DNA from: Alkalihalobacillus sp. LMS39
GTDB lineage: Bacteria; Bacillota; Bacilli; Bacillales; Bacillaceae_F
NCBI RefSeq assembly: GCF_022812285.1
Contig: NZ_CP093300.1
Span: 3,844,001 to 3,908,000, forward strand
DNA: 64,000 bases
Direction of reading: 5' to 3'
The notes below the pieces were generated by a model. It was given only the letters and a program-made list of their open reading frames with translations, ran no database searches and was not told the DNA's origin. This document shows, one piece after another, positions 1 to 7,370 of this stretch; the first letter of the stretch is position 1; every line of letters begins with the position of its first letter. Both the position numbers and the translations under genes were made by a program.

Positions 1-1
1 T

Positions 2-745
2 AGAATGACTGTTATTTTCTTTGCCATTGTTGGTGTTTATGCCTATACTTCATGGGCAACAGAATCAACACCAATGGACATCATTCACGGCTGGGGTGGT
101 TTTCAACGAATTATGACCGACCTTTTCCCACCAAATTGGAGCTATGCACCACAAGTATGGGAAAAGCTAGTAGAAACGTTACATATGGCCATTATTGCAA
201 CAACTTTTGCAGCTATTGTGAGTGTACCTATCTTTTTGCTTTCTGCTGCAAATCTGTTTCCACAGTCATGGATTCACCAACCTATTCGTTTTATTATGAA
301 CGTATTACGTACAATTCCAGATATTTTGCTTGCGATTATTTTTGTTGGTATATTTGGTGTTGGTGTTTTCCCAGGGATTATGGCTTTATTCATATTCTCT
401 TTAGGACTTCTTGCTAAACTGATGTATGAAACAATTGAAGCCATTGATATGAATCCATTGGATGCCATTCGAGCTTCGGGTGGAAATACGATTCAAGTTA
501 TTTGGTATGCTGTATTGCCACAAGTATTGCCACAATTCGTATCCTTTAGCTTGTATGTTTTTGAAGTAAATGTCCGTGCCTCAACGGTATTAGGTTTTGT
601 CGGGGCTGGTGGTATCGGTTTATTACTTCAACAACAAATAAGTTTCTTCAACTATCCACGGGTCATGACAATTATTATTATTATATTTGCAGCTGTTGTT
701 GTCATTGATTACATTAGTAATAAGATAAGGGAGAGAATTGTGTAA
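2..745 (+). CDS. phnE: PhnE-type phosphonate ABC transporter permease (5' partial)
   Basis: This is an inner-membrane permease of a phosphonate/phosphate-ester ABC importer. The protein is rich in membrane segments and carries a permease coupling loop (EAIDMNPLDAIRASGG followed by LPQVLPQF) in its second half. The reading frame is open to the window edge. The first ATG in the window (position 5) falls inside the first membrane helix, so the basic N-terminus usual for PhnE is probably upstream and the gene is cut by the edge. It overlaps the next permease gene by one base (TAATG), which implies translational coupling. The ATPase and binding-protein genes (phnC, phnD) are probably just outside the window. 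Confidence 0.88.
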   Translation, partial: RMTVIFFAIVGVYAYTSWATESTPMDIIHGWGGFQRIMTDLFPPNWSYAPQVWEKLVETLHMAIIATTFAAIVSVPIFLLSAANLFPQSWIHQPIRFIMNVLRTIPDILLAIIFVGIFGVGVFPGIMALFIFSLGLLAKLMYETIEAIDMNPLDAIRASGGNTIQVIWYAVLPQVLPQFVSFSLYVFEVNVRASTVLGFVGAGGIGLLLQQQISFFNYPRVMTIIIIIFAAVVVIDYISNKIRERIV

Positions 746-1545
746 TGGAACTTATTTTACCTCCAAAGAAAAAACGTTCGGCTTGGAAAATAACCCGCAA
801 TATTTTAATTACCGTCGCCGTTGCTGCCCTTTATATTTGGACTTTTGTTTCAATTGATGTGAACTGGGGTCGTGTGTTCAGTGAGAGAACCCTAACGAAT
901 ATGGGACGAGTCATTCCGCAATTGTTTTCTCCTGACTGGAGTGCGTTTGGTAAAGTTATGGGCTTGATGTGGGAAACATTGCAAATGGCCTATACTGGAA
1001 CACTTCTTGCTGCCATACTAGCGATTCCATTTGGATTTTTCGCAGCTAGTAATATGGTGAGAAGTCGTATACTTAATAATTTTTCAAAAGGGGTCTTAAA
1101 CGGAATTCGTGCTTTCCCAGAGTTAGTCCTTGCTCTTATGTTCGTTGCCGCTGTAGGACCAAAACCTTTTGCTGGGGTTCTTGCCATTGCAATCGGCTCG
1201 ATCGGGATGTTAGGAAAGTTGTATTCAGAAGTGATTGAATCGATTGATATGCATGTTGTAGAAGCCCTCCAAGCAAATGGTGCTAATAAGATTCAAGTGT
1301 TGTTTTATGGGGTTATTCCACAAATCATTCCTGAGTTTTTATCCTATGCAATTTATCGCTTTGAAATTGATGTTCGTGCATCCACCATTTTAGGGATTAT
1401 CGGAGCGGGTGGTATCGGTACACTCATTACCATTTCCATTGCTAACCGTAAATGGGATGAAGTTGGGATGATTTTACTTGTCATTATCGTCGTCGTTACG
1501 ATCATTGATATGACAAGCGCATTCATTCGTAAGCGTATCGTATAA
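745..1545 (+). CDS. phnE: PhnE-type phosphonate ABC transporter permease, second subunit
   Basis: The second permease of the importer is 266 residues, a normal PhnE length. It has a basic N-terminal tail (PPKKKRS), a first membrane helix at about residues 17-35, and the coupling loop ESIDMHVVEALQANGANK followed by IPQIIPEF. It is paralogous to the preceding protein along its length, so the pair probably forms a heterodimeric channel. Its ATG overlaps the stop codon of the first permease. Substrate specificity (phosphonate, phosphite or phosphate ester) cannot be read from a permease. A pst phosphate operon lies 9 kb away. The stop codon directly abuts an interspersed repeat. Confidence 0.9.
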   Translation: MELILPPKKKRSAWKITRNILITVAVAALYIWTFVSIDVNWGRVFSERTLTNMGRVIPQLFSPDWSAFGKVMGLMWETLQMAYTGTLLAAILAIPFGFFAASNMVRSRILNNFSKGVLNGIRAFPELVLALMFVAAVGPKPFAGVLAIAIGSIGMLGKLYSEVIESIDMHVVEALQANGANKIQVLFYGVIPQIIPEFLSYAIYRFEIDVRASTILGIIGAGGIGTLITISIANRKWDEVGMILLVIIVVVTIIDMTSAFIRKRIV

Positions 1546-1732
1546 TAAGAAAAACGCGGAGCGTCTTTTCTTTCAAGCGAAGTGCGGAGCCCTGCCCGCT
1601 TTTGAAAGTGAGCCCCAAGCGCTCTTCTTGGGGTGAAACGCGCAGGTGCGCAGCCTTCGCTCTTCTAGAATAAACTTTCAAAGCCTCATTGCTATACCAA
1701 GTTTTCTATGCTTTCTTTTCTTTTCTTACCTT
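1546..1732 (+). repeat. TAAGAAAAACGC hairpin-ended interspersed repeat, copy 1 (long form)
   Basis: This is one of four related intergenic elements (others at 10480-10588, 19869-19950 and 36501-36580). It starts TAAGAAAAACGCGGAGCGTC immediately after the phnE stop codon. It shares the core CTTTCAAAGC-TCA-TGCTA-ACCAA with the other copies. This copy holds about 70 extra bases, including the GC-rich hairpin GAGCCCCAAGCG-CTCTTCTTGGGG, so inner segments vary while the ends are kept. No ORF in it looks real. Confidence 0.75.
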
Positions 1733-1734
1733 TT

Positions 1735-1773
1735 AAAAAAGCTGAGTGGAATTTCCCACTCAGCTTTTTTTAT
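1735..1773. terminator. Bidirectional intrinsic terminator
   Basis: The stem GCTGAGTGG / CCACTCAGC has a short loop and is flanked by A-rich and T-rich tracts (AAAAAA before, TTTTTTT after). It can therefore end the phn operon on the plus strand and the small-ORF operon on the minus strand, whose last stop codon is at 1774-1776. Confidence 0.9.
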
Positions 1774-1920
1774 TTACACATGTCGAACATCACGAAAACG
1801 ATCTTTAGCCGTTTTTAACTGCTGTTGTCGTTTTTCATATTGATTTGCTTTTTCAATATCACATGCGTTCCATTTATGTTTTGAAACTGTGACAGTAAAA
1901 ATGAAAAATTGAAATCTCAT
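1774..1920 (-). CDS. YrzI-like small protein (48 aa)
   Basis: A 48-residue ORF starts with ATG at 1920 behind the strong ribosome binding site AAGGAGGC. The N-terminus MRFQFFIFTVTVSKHKW is a short hydrophobic stretch followed by a charged tail rich in Lys, Arg and Gln. This is the layout of the YrzI family of small Bacillus proteins (hydrophobic FFxFTxTVxK start, about 49 residues). It is the last of three tiny ORFs on this strand and is followed at once by a terminator. In B. subtilis the yrzI operon also consists of several very short translated ORFs. The family call rests on length and N-terminal pattern only. Confidence 0.7.
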   Translation of the reverse strand: MRFQFFIFTVTVSKHKWNACDIEKANQYEKRQQQLKTAKDRFRDVRHV

Positions 1921-1956
1921 AACGGATTGCCTCCTTTTTGCTTTTCGTCAAACTGA

Positions 1957-2013
1957 TTAGGTGAGGCCCTTCACCTTTTTGTACCATACGAATACTGCAC
2001 TTCTTATCATCAT
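1957..2013 (-). CDS. Tiny ORF, 18 aa (MMIRSAVFVWYKKVKGLT)
   Basis: An 18-codon ORF has an excellent ribosome binding site (AAGGAGGAGAAGGA) right before ATGATG. It ends 37 bases before the YrzI-like start. The peptide is one short hydrophobic segment with basic residues. A perfect Shine-Dalgarno sequence in front of so short a frame, between two other such ORFs, suggests it is translated. Its role may lie in the act of translation rather than in the peptide. Function unknown. Confidence 0.55.
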   Translation of the reverse strand: MMIRSAVFVWYKKVKGLT

Positions 2014-2044
2014 TTCCTTCTCCTCCTTTTTGTTTTTTCTATAT

Positions 2045-2076
2045 AAAAAACCACAGGCCGATAGACCTGTGGTTTT
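2045..2076 (-). terminator. Intrinsic terminator inside the small-ORF operon (attenuator candidate)
   Basis: The stem AAACCACAGG / CCTGTGGTTT has a short loop and is followed on the minus strand by TTTTATATAG. It lies between the 28-codon ORF and the 18-codon ORF, so it would stop much of the transcription after the first ORF. A strong terminator placed after a short leader ORF is the classic arrangement of transcription attenuation. Confidence 0.8.
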
Positions 2077-2103
2077 ACATAGCAAAGCTATTGTAATTTT
2101 GAA

Positions 2104-2190
2104 TTAAAAAAACTCTTTCAAAACCATAGGATTCGAACACATGACTTGATTATTCAATTGGTGTTTAAAAATAATTAAAGCTTTCATCAT
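2104..2190 (-). CDS. Tiny leader ORF, 28 aa
   Basis: A 28-codon ORF (MMKALIIFKHQ at the N-terminus, VLKEFF at the C-terminus) follows the ribosome binding site AAAAGGAGGAGAATACA and starts ATGATG, as does the 18-codon ORF downstream. It is the first ORF after a consensus sigma-A promoter (2232-2260). It is separated from the next ORF by an intrinsic terminator, so it may be a leader peptide. No homologue recognised. Confidence 0.55.
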   Translation of the reverse strand: MMKALIIFKHQLNNQVMCSNPMVLKEFF

Positions 2191-2231
2191 TGTATTCTCC
2201 TCCTTTTAAAATAATTATACTTACAGAGGTA

Positions 2232-2260
2232 ATTTTAACCAAAATTTCTTGAAATGTAAA
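2232..2260 (-). promoter_or_regulatory. Sigma-A promoter of the small-ORF operon
   Basis: On the minus strand: TTTACA, 17-bp spacer, TAAAAT. It is placed about 40 bases upstream of the 28-codon ORF. Confidence 0.75.
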
Positions 2261-2311
2261 CCATTTTTTTCTTTTTTTTAGAAAAACACTTGTTTTGCCT
2301 AGGGTATAAAG

Positions 2312-2343
2312 AAAAACGTTAAAGATTGCTTTAACGTTTTTTT
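2312..2343 (-). terminator. Terminator of the beta-glucoside operon
   Basis: The stem AACGTTAAAG / CTTTAACGTT with a four-base loop and A/T tracts on both sides directly follows the DUF624 gene. It ends the operon that begins at 8799. It could also act on the opposite strand, but no gene ends there. Confidence 0.85.
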
Positions 2344-2953
2344 ATGAACCCACTTCATGATCTTGTCGATATTGTTGGATCGTATCGAAATTAATTCTCA
2401 TGAGAAAATAAATGAGAACACTTACCCCTAATGCAGGTAATAAAACTAAAAATTGGTGTAAGACTAACAAATAACAAAAAATCCATAACAATTGCATCGC
2501 CATTTTAATTGGATGAAGAAAAGCAAGAGCACACGCCGCTTTAATATACCCAACCGTTTTTAATTCTAAATGGGCCAAGACAGGGAAAACATTAATAAAT
2601 GTCACCCCAACAACAAACCCCATCGCACAATACAGGAAAAACAAAATATTGTTAAGTGGTTCTGGATTTAAATCAACATAGTAAAAATTTAAATAAAGGA
2701 TGATAAACAGAAACAGAAAAATGAGTCCCACTTTATTTGTGCGGATAAACTCTGCCCTATAGTATTGAATAAACGATGATACAATCGGAACGTCACGTTC
2801 GCCAATGAACCATCTTCTAACAATAGAATATACAGCAACGGTCGCTGGCATAAAACCAAAGATTCCTAATCCAACAAGAAAAAACACGAGCCATAATATA
2901 TTTAAAAGAACAAATTTATAAATCCATTCGGAGAAAACAAAGACTTGCTTCAT
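2342..2953 (-). CDS. DUF624 (YesL family) membrane protein
   Basis: This integral membrane protein of 203 residues has about five hydrophobic segments. The N-terminal half carries the YesL/DUF624 pattern LNILWLVFFLVGLGIFGFMP followed by A-VYSIVRRW. Such proteins are nearly always encoded next to CUT1 sugar ABC transporters, as here, and are thought to assist them. The molecular role is not known. I chose ATG at 2953, eight bases after AGGTG, over a GTG at 2962 that would overlap that site. It is the last gene of the operon; a terminator follows. Confidence 0.8.
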   Translation of the reverse strand: MKQVFVFSEWIYKFVLLNILWLVFFLVGLGIFGFMPATVAVYSIVRRWFIGERDVPIVSSFIQYYRAEFIRTNKVGLIFLFLFIILYLNFYYVDLNPEPLNNILFFLYCAMGFVVGVTFINVFPVLAHLELKTVGYIKAACALAFLHPIKMAMQLLWIFCYLLVLHQFLVLLPALGVSVLIYFLMRINFDTIQQYRQDHEVGS

Positions 2954-3060
2954 CTTTAACACCTAGCTTTACTTTAAGTTTACAGTATTAGTTTAACCTC
3001 TCCTGAAGTCATTTCATACTGAACAGCTTCAAAAAAATAGTAATCTGTAATTTCCACAGA

Positions 3061-4104
3061 TTACTCAACCATTTTTGTCATGATAATATTTTTCGCTTTC
3101 CCACACGTGCCACGAATGATTAAATCTGGTTCTACCATAACGGAAGTGGAATGGATTTTTTCATTTATAAAATCTACGAGCATATGCGCCGCTAATTTTC
3201 CGATTTTTTCTTTATCTTGTCTAATTGTCGTTAAGGGAGGCTCTACATAACCGGCAGCTTCTATATCATCACAACCGATAACAACAATATCATCAGGTAC
3301 ACGTAATCCATGTTCTTTTATCGCTTGAATTGCTCCTAACGCCATTAAGTCAGATGCTGCAAAGACCGCTTCCGGGATAGATTTATTAGAAAGCAATTTT
3401 TTCATAGCTTCATAACCGCTCTTTTTAAAATAGTCTCCAAAAATAATCCAGTCCTCATTTAATTGTAAGCCATACTGTCCAACGACTTTCTTAAAGGACT
3501 CATAACGGATTGTACCAACCTCAGAATCCACTTTCCCGCCAATATAGGCGATATCACGATAACCTTGTAAGTAAAAATGCTCAACTACTTTTGCTGAGAT
3601 TTGAGAGTTATCGGTCATAATATAACCTGACCGATTTCCTGTCAGTTTAATATCTACTCCTATACATGGTATCTCACTTTTATCCAAATCATAAATCGAT
3701 TCTTGAATTTCTTCTCCACCAATGATAATACAACCTTCAACTTGATAATGGCGACATCGTGCTAAATAATCTTCACTTTCATAGTTGAATTTTTCATTAG
3801 AAAAAAACATTAAATCATAGCCAAAAAAACCAATCGACTTTTTGAAGGAGTTCATCACATCCACAAAGAAAGGATGATTAAAATCAGCGTTTACTTTCCC
3901 TGCATAAACCACTCCGATTAAATTGGAATGGTTACTGGCTAACGTCTTCGCAGAATAAGAAGGACGATAGCCATGTTGATCCATAATGTCTAACACTCGT
4001 TTTTTTGTTGCTTCTCCAACATCATCGTAATTATTAATAATTTTTGAAACAGTCGCTTGAGAAACACCTGCTATTTTCGCTATTTGTTTAATCGTCACCT
4101 TCAT
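3061..4104 (-). CDS. LacI-family transcriptional regulator
   Basis: A 347-residue repressor of the LacI/GalR type. Residues 3-50 hold the helix-turn-helix and hinge (TIKQIAKIAGVSQATVSKI then GYRPSYSAKTLAS). Residues about 60-335 form the periplasmic-binding-protein-like effector domain (IGVVYAGK, IPCIGVDIK, VIGCDDIEAAGYVEPPLTTI). It is encoded inside the beta-glucoside operon after the second permease, so it probably regulates that operon by binding the palindrome at 8751-8760. The effector is probably a beta-glucoside or cello-oligosaccharide; this follows from the GH1 neighbour and is inference. Confidence 0.9.
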   Translation of the reverse strand: MKVTIKQIAKIAGVSQATVSKIINNYDDVGEATKKRVLDIMDQHGYRPSYSAKTLASNHSNLIGVVYAGKVNADFNHPFFVDVMNSFKKSIGFFGYDLMFFSNEKFNYESEDYLARCRHYQVEGCIIIGGEEIQESIYDLDKSEIPCIGVDIKLTGNRSGYIMTDNSQISAKVVEHFYLQGYRDIAYIGGKVDSEVGTIRYESFKKVVGQYGLQLNEDWIIFGDYFKKSGYEAMKKLLSNKSIPEAVFAASDLMALGAIQAIKEHGLRVPDDIVVIGCDDIEAAGYVEPPLTTIRQDKEKIGKLAAHMLVDFINEKIHSTSVMVEPDLIIRGTCGKAKNIIMTKMVE

Positions 4105-4126
4105 AGGCCCTTCTCCTTTTAAATCA

Positions 4127-4972
4127 CTACGATTTAACAGACCCCGCAGTTAAGCTATCAATGAAGAGTCGGTTGAAACATAAGAAAACAAGAATTAATG
4201 GGACTGTTGCCCAAAATGTACCTGACATAATCATACCGTTATCTCTAAGTCTGTTATCGTTTAATGAACGTAGTGCAACCTGTAATGTATGAGATGCTTG
4301 GTCTTGAAGAACGACAAGCGGCCATAAGAAGTCATTCCATACATTCATAAATACAATTATACCTAAAGTTGCAAAAGCTGGTAATATCATTGGAACAACA
4401 ATATTCCAATAAATTCTAAAGTTAGAACATCCATCAATTCTCGATGCTTCGATTAATTCAAATGGGACCCCTTCTTTAATGTATTGCCTCATCCAGAATA
4501 TCCCAAATGCATTAATTAAACCTGGCACGATAAGTGCTCGTAAATCACTTAACCATCCTAATTGAGTGATGATATAGTACTGTGGAATTAATCCAAGTTG
4601 CGGTGGGATCATCATTGTCACTAAAATAAAGACAAAGAATATATTTTTCCCTTTATAGTCTAGTTTAGCAAAAGAATACCCTGCCAGGGAACATAAAAAT
4701 AAAGTACCAAATGTGACAGTTGTTGCCACTAGAAAAGAGTTCCCCATTGCTTGGAAGAAGTTAATATTATCTAATACTTTTTGAAAGTTTAAGACTAAAT
4801 CACTACCTGGTGTAAACGGTGGTGGAACGCGATTGATTTCACTGTTTTGCCTTGTTGCCATCACTAACATCCAATAAAAAGGGAATAACGACAACAATGA
4901 ACCTGACACAAGCATAAAATAAACGATGAATTTTTGAATCGAAAATCCTTTTGTTCCCACTTCTGCTGCCAC
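4127..4972 (-). CDS. Carbohydrate ABC transporter permease (MalG/CUT1 type)
   Basis: This 281-residue inner-membrane subunit of a CUT1 sugar importer has six predicted helices. The permease coupling motif EASRIDGCSNFRIYWNIVVP is at about residues 176-195, and the C-terminus is MalG-like. It starts with GTG at 4972, preceded by AGGTG, and overlaps the stop codon of the upstream permease by one base (TAGTG). No ATPase gene lies in the operon, so it must use a shared ATPase (MsmX type) encoded elsewhere, as is usual for Bacillus CUT1 systems. Confidence 0.9.
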   Translation of the reverse strand: MAAEVGTKGFSIQKFIVYFMLVSGSLLSLFPFYWMLVMATRQNSEINRVPPPFTPGSDLVLNFQKVLDNINFFQAMGNSFLVATTVTFGTLFLCSLAGYSFAKLDYKGKNIFFVFILVTMMIPPQLGLIPQYYIITQLGWLSDLRALIVPGLINAFGIFWMRQYIKEGVPFELIEASRIDGCSNFRIYWNIVVPMILPAFATLGIIVFMNVWNDFLWPLVVLQDQASHTLQVALRSLNDNRLRDNGMIMSGTFWATVPLILVFLCFNRLFIDSLTAGSVKS

Positions 4973-5895
4973 TATTTAACACCTACTTTCTTTGAACGTC
5001 CAACACGGTTTGTGATGAGCAAGTTAATCGCTGAGAATATAATAATTAAGAAAAATAAGACGACAGCAACTGCTGAGGCTGGTCCAAATGCATTATTGAC
5101 AAAGGCATCTCGCCACAAGTAAGCAACGACCGTAATCCCTTCTTCTCGAAGACCTCTTCCTAAAAATACGAGTGGTTCTGTAAAGAGTTGCAAACTTCCG
5201 ATTGTAGCTGTAAACACCGCAAATAAAATAAATGGCTTTAATATCGGAACGGTAATAAGCGTAATTTGCTGACGAACTGTTGCTCCATCAATTTTTGCAG
5301 CTTCATATAATTCTCCTGGAATACTTTGCATTCCCGCTAGAAATATAATCGTGTTGTAACCAACCCATCTCCAGAAAACCATCGAGGCAATCGCGATTTT
5401 AACTGGCCATTCCGTAGTTGACCAACGTATAGGATCAACACCAAAGAAGTCCAAAACAAAGTTGGCCAAGCCAAATGGCTGATTACTAAATACGATACCA
5501 AACACAATGGCAACCGATACGATTGAAGTAACATATGGCATAAAAATAGCTGTTCTAAATATATTTCTACCGCGAATCAATGTTGAATTAAGGGCAAAAG
5601 CCAATAGAATTCCGACAAAAATTTGGGGTAATGTCCCCATAATACCGATAATGATCGTATTAGAAAGTGACTTCCAAAATATTGGATCCTGGAATATTAA
5701 ATTAAAGTTTCGTAACCCAACAAACTCCATCGGCCCTAGTCCATTCCAACGGAAAAAAGCAATGTAAAAACTAAATAAAATAGGAAAAAGTCCAAAGATA
5801 GCAAACAAAATATAAAACGGCGAAATGAACAAGTAACCAGATATCGCATTTTTTCTGCGTTCATTTAACCACTTGGATTTGCCCACTGATTCCAT
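4972..5895 (-). CDS. Carbohydrate ABC transporter permease (MalF/CUT1 type)
   Basis: The partner permease is about 307 residues with six membrane helices. Its coupling motif EAAKIDGATVRQQI followed by TVPILKP is at about residues 204-230. I chose ATG at 5895 because it follows AAGGAGG at nine bases; an in-frame TTG at 5925 lies upstream of that site. A hairpin between this gene and the binding-protein gene (5927-5952) may lower permease expression relative to the binding protein. Confidence 0.9.
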   Translation of the reverse strand: MESVGKSKWLNERRKNAISGYLFISPFYILFAIFGLFPILFSFYIAFFRWNGLGPMEFVGLRNFNLIFQDPIFWKSLSNTIIIGIMGTLPQIFVGILLAFALNSTLIRGRNIFRTAIFMPYVTSIVSVAIVFGIVFSNQPFGLANFVLDFFGVDPIRWSTTEWPVKIAIASMVFWRWVGYNTIIFLAGMQSIPGELYEAAKIDGATVRQQITLITVPILKPFILFAVFTATIGSLQLFTEPLVFLGRGLREEGITVVAYLWRDAFVNNAFGPASAVAVVLFFLIIIFSAINLLITNRVGRSKKVGVK

Positions 5896-5926
5896 GCTGA
5901 TGTCCCTCCTTAATGTTGAAAGCAAA

Positions 5927-5952
5927 GGATATGACAGAATACTGTCATACCC
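5927..5952 (-). other. Intercistronic hairpin between binding-protein and permease genes
   Basis: The stem TATGACAG / CTGTCATA has a four-base loop and lies in the 70-base gap after the binding-protein gene. No T-run follows, so it is more likely an mRNA-stabilising or processing stem than a terminator. Confidence 0.6.
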
Positions 5953-5967
5953 TAGCTTTATAAGAAA

Positions 5968-7266
5968 TTATTGTCTTTCTAGACGTTGTTTTGCACGTTG
6001 CATTGCTGCATCCCACTCTTCATCAACATCTCCACCGCCATGGATACGTGTAAGAGCTTCTTGAATCTCATCGTTAACTAAATAGAAGTTGCGGCCTTTA
6101 TAAACAGGCTCAACTGCTTGTGCAGCCTCTGAGAAAATTCTTGCTGTTTCAATCCCACCAAAATAGTCATCCGTATAGCTTTGGAATTCAGGCTCGTCGT
6201 ATACAGCCGGTGCTGATGGGAATAATCCATAACCTTGGAACGCTTTGAATTGTTGCTCAGGAGCTGTTAACCACTCAGCAAATTTATAAGTTTCTTCTGC
6301 CACATCAGACTCTGCAGGAATAGCTAAATATGAACCACCCCAGTTACCAGCACCTTCTGGCATTGTTGTAATCGACCAGATGCCTTCTGGCTCAGGAGCA
6401 TTGTCTTTAATTACACCTTGCATCCATGCTGGAGCTAATAACACACCATAGCTACCATCAGCCATTCCAGAAAACCATTCAGGCGTCCATAGTTCAATGT
6501 CACCAACGTAACCTTGTTGAATTAAGTTTGCTGTGTAATCATATGCTTCACGAATAATTGCGTTGTTTTCTGCAACAAACTCATCATCCGTGTTGAAATA
6601 TTGCTCTTTAGCTTGGTCACGACGGGCATTGTATACTAATTCTGCACCATCAGCCATTAAAATTCCTTCTTCTGCAAGCTGTGCCGCTACATTTTCAAAG
6701 TCTTCCCATGTTGAAATTGCTGCTTGAACTTCTTCAGGAGTACTTCCAATTCCAGCTTGTTCCATTACATCTGTACGATAGTACATTACGGTAGGACCGA
6801 TATCTGTCGGTAACCCAAAAACAAAATCGCCATCTGGACTTGAACCTGTATTCCAAACCCAATCAAGGAAATTATCTTGGACATCACTTGCACCATAATC
6901 ATTTAAATTATGGAAACGCTCTTGTGCATCTCGGTAACGCTCAATTTCATTAACTTCAATCATAGTTAAATCTGGAGCACCACTTCCAGCAGAAAGTGTC
7001 GTAAATAAATTATCATGTAAATCGTTCATATCTACGTTTTGAATCTCAATTGATACGTGAGGATTAGCTTCCATATACTCAGCTGCAAGTGTATCGTATC
7101 CGGTATTCCCAAATTCCCAGAATGTAATTGAAACTGCTTCGCCATCGCCACCGCCTGTTGCAGTGTCGCCACCTTGGTCTGCTGGCGTTTCATCGCCACC
7201 ACCATTACAAGCTGCAATAACAAATACAGATAAAAGTGCTGCTAAAGACATCTTTAACTTTCTCAT
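5968..7266 (-). CDS. Sugar ABC transporter substrate-binding lipoprotein
   Basis: A 432-residue extracellular solute-binding protein of family 1. Residues 1-20 form a lipoprotein signal ending in the lipobox VIAAC, with Cys20 as the anchor. A Gly/Asp/Thr-rich linker follows, then the family core (ITFWEFGN, IEVNEIERYRD, FGLPTDIGPTVMYYRTDVM). It delivers the sugar to the two permeases downstream. The neighbouring GH1 beta-glucosidase and LacI regulator suggest a beta-glucoside or cello-oligosaccharide substrate. It sits 104 bases downstream of the enzyme gene with no promoter obvious between them. Confidence 0.9.
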   Translation of the reverse strand: MRKLKMSLAALLSVFVIAACNGGGDETPADQGGDTATGGGDGEAVSITFWEFGNTGYDTLAAEYMEANPHVSIEIQNVDMNDLHDNLFTTLSAGSGAPDLTMIEVNEIERYRDAQERFHNLNDYGASDVQDNFLDWVWNTGSSPDGDFVFGLPTDIGPTVMYYRTDVMEQAGIGSTPEEVQAAISTWEDFENVAAQLAEEGILMADGAELVYNARRDQAKEQYFNTDDEFVAENNAIIREAYDYTANLIQQGYVGDIELWTPEWFSGMADGSYGVLLAPAWMQGVIKDNAPEPEGIWSITTMPEGAGNWGGSYLAIPAESDVAEETYKFAEWLTAPEQQFKAFQGYGLFPSAPAVYDEPEFQSYTDDYFGGIETARIFSEAAQAVEPVYKGRNFYLVNDEIQEALTRIHGGGDVDEEWDAAMQRAKQRLERQ

Positions 7267-7370
7267 TTTCTGTTCCCCCTTTAAATTTTTTCATAATTTA
7301 CCCCAATAGTCCTTAAGTATCCGTTCTTTCCTTTTTTTTGTGATTCACCTCCTTAAAAGAGTACAATGTT

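Noticed and set aside
5-745. Complete first PhnE gene starting at position 5
   Set aside because: The ATG lies within the first membrane helix and has no ribosome binding site in the window; treated as cut by the edge.
1546-1732. Repeat copy 1 as a remnant of an insertion sequence
   Set aside because: No transposase fragment or target duplication is visible; it fits a short non-coding element better.
1646-1843. Plus-strand ORF of 65 codons after phnE
   Set aside because: It runs through the interspersed repeat and the terminator; the real coding is the YrzI-like ORF on the other strand.
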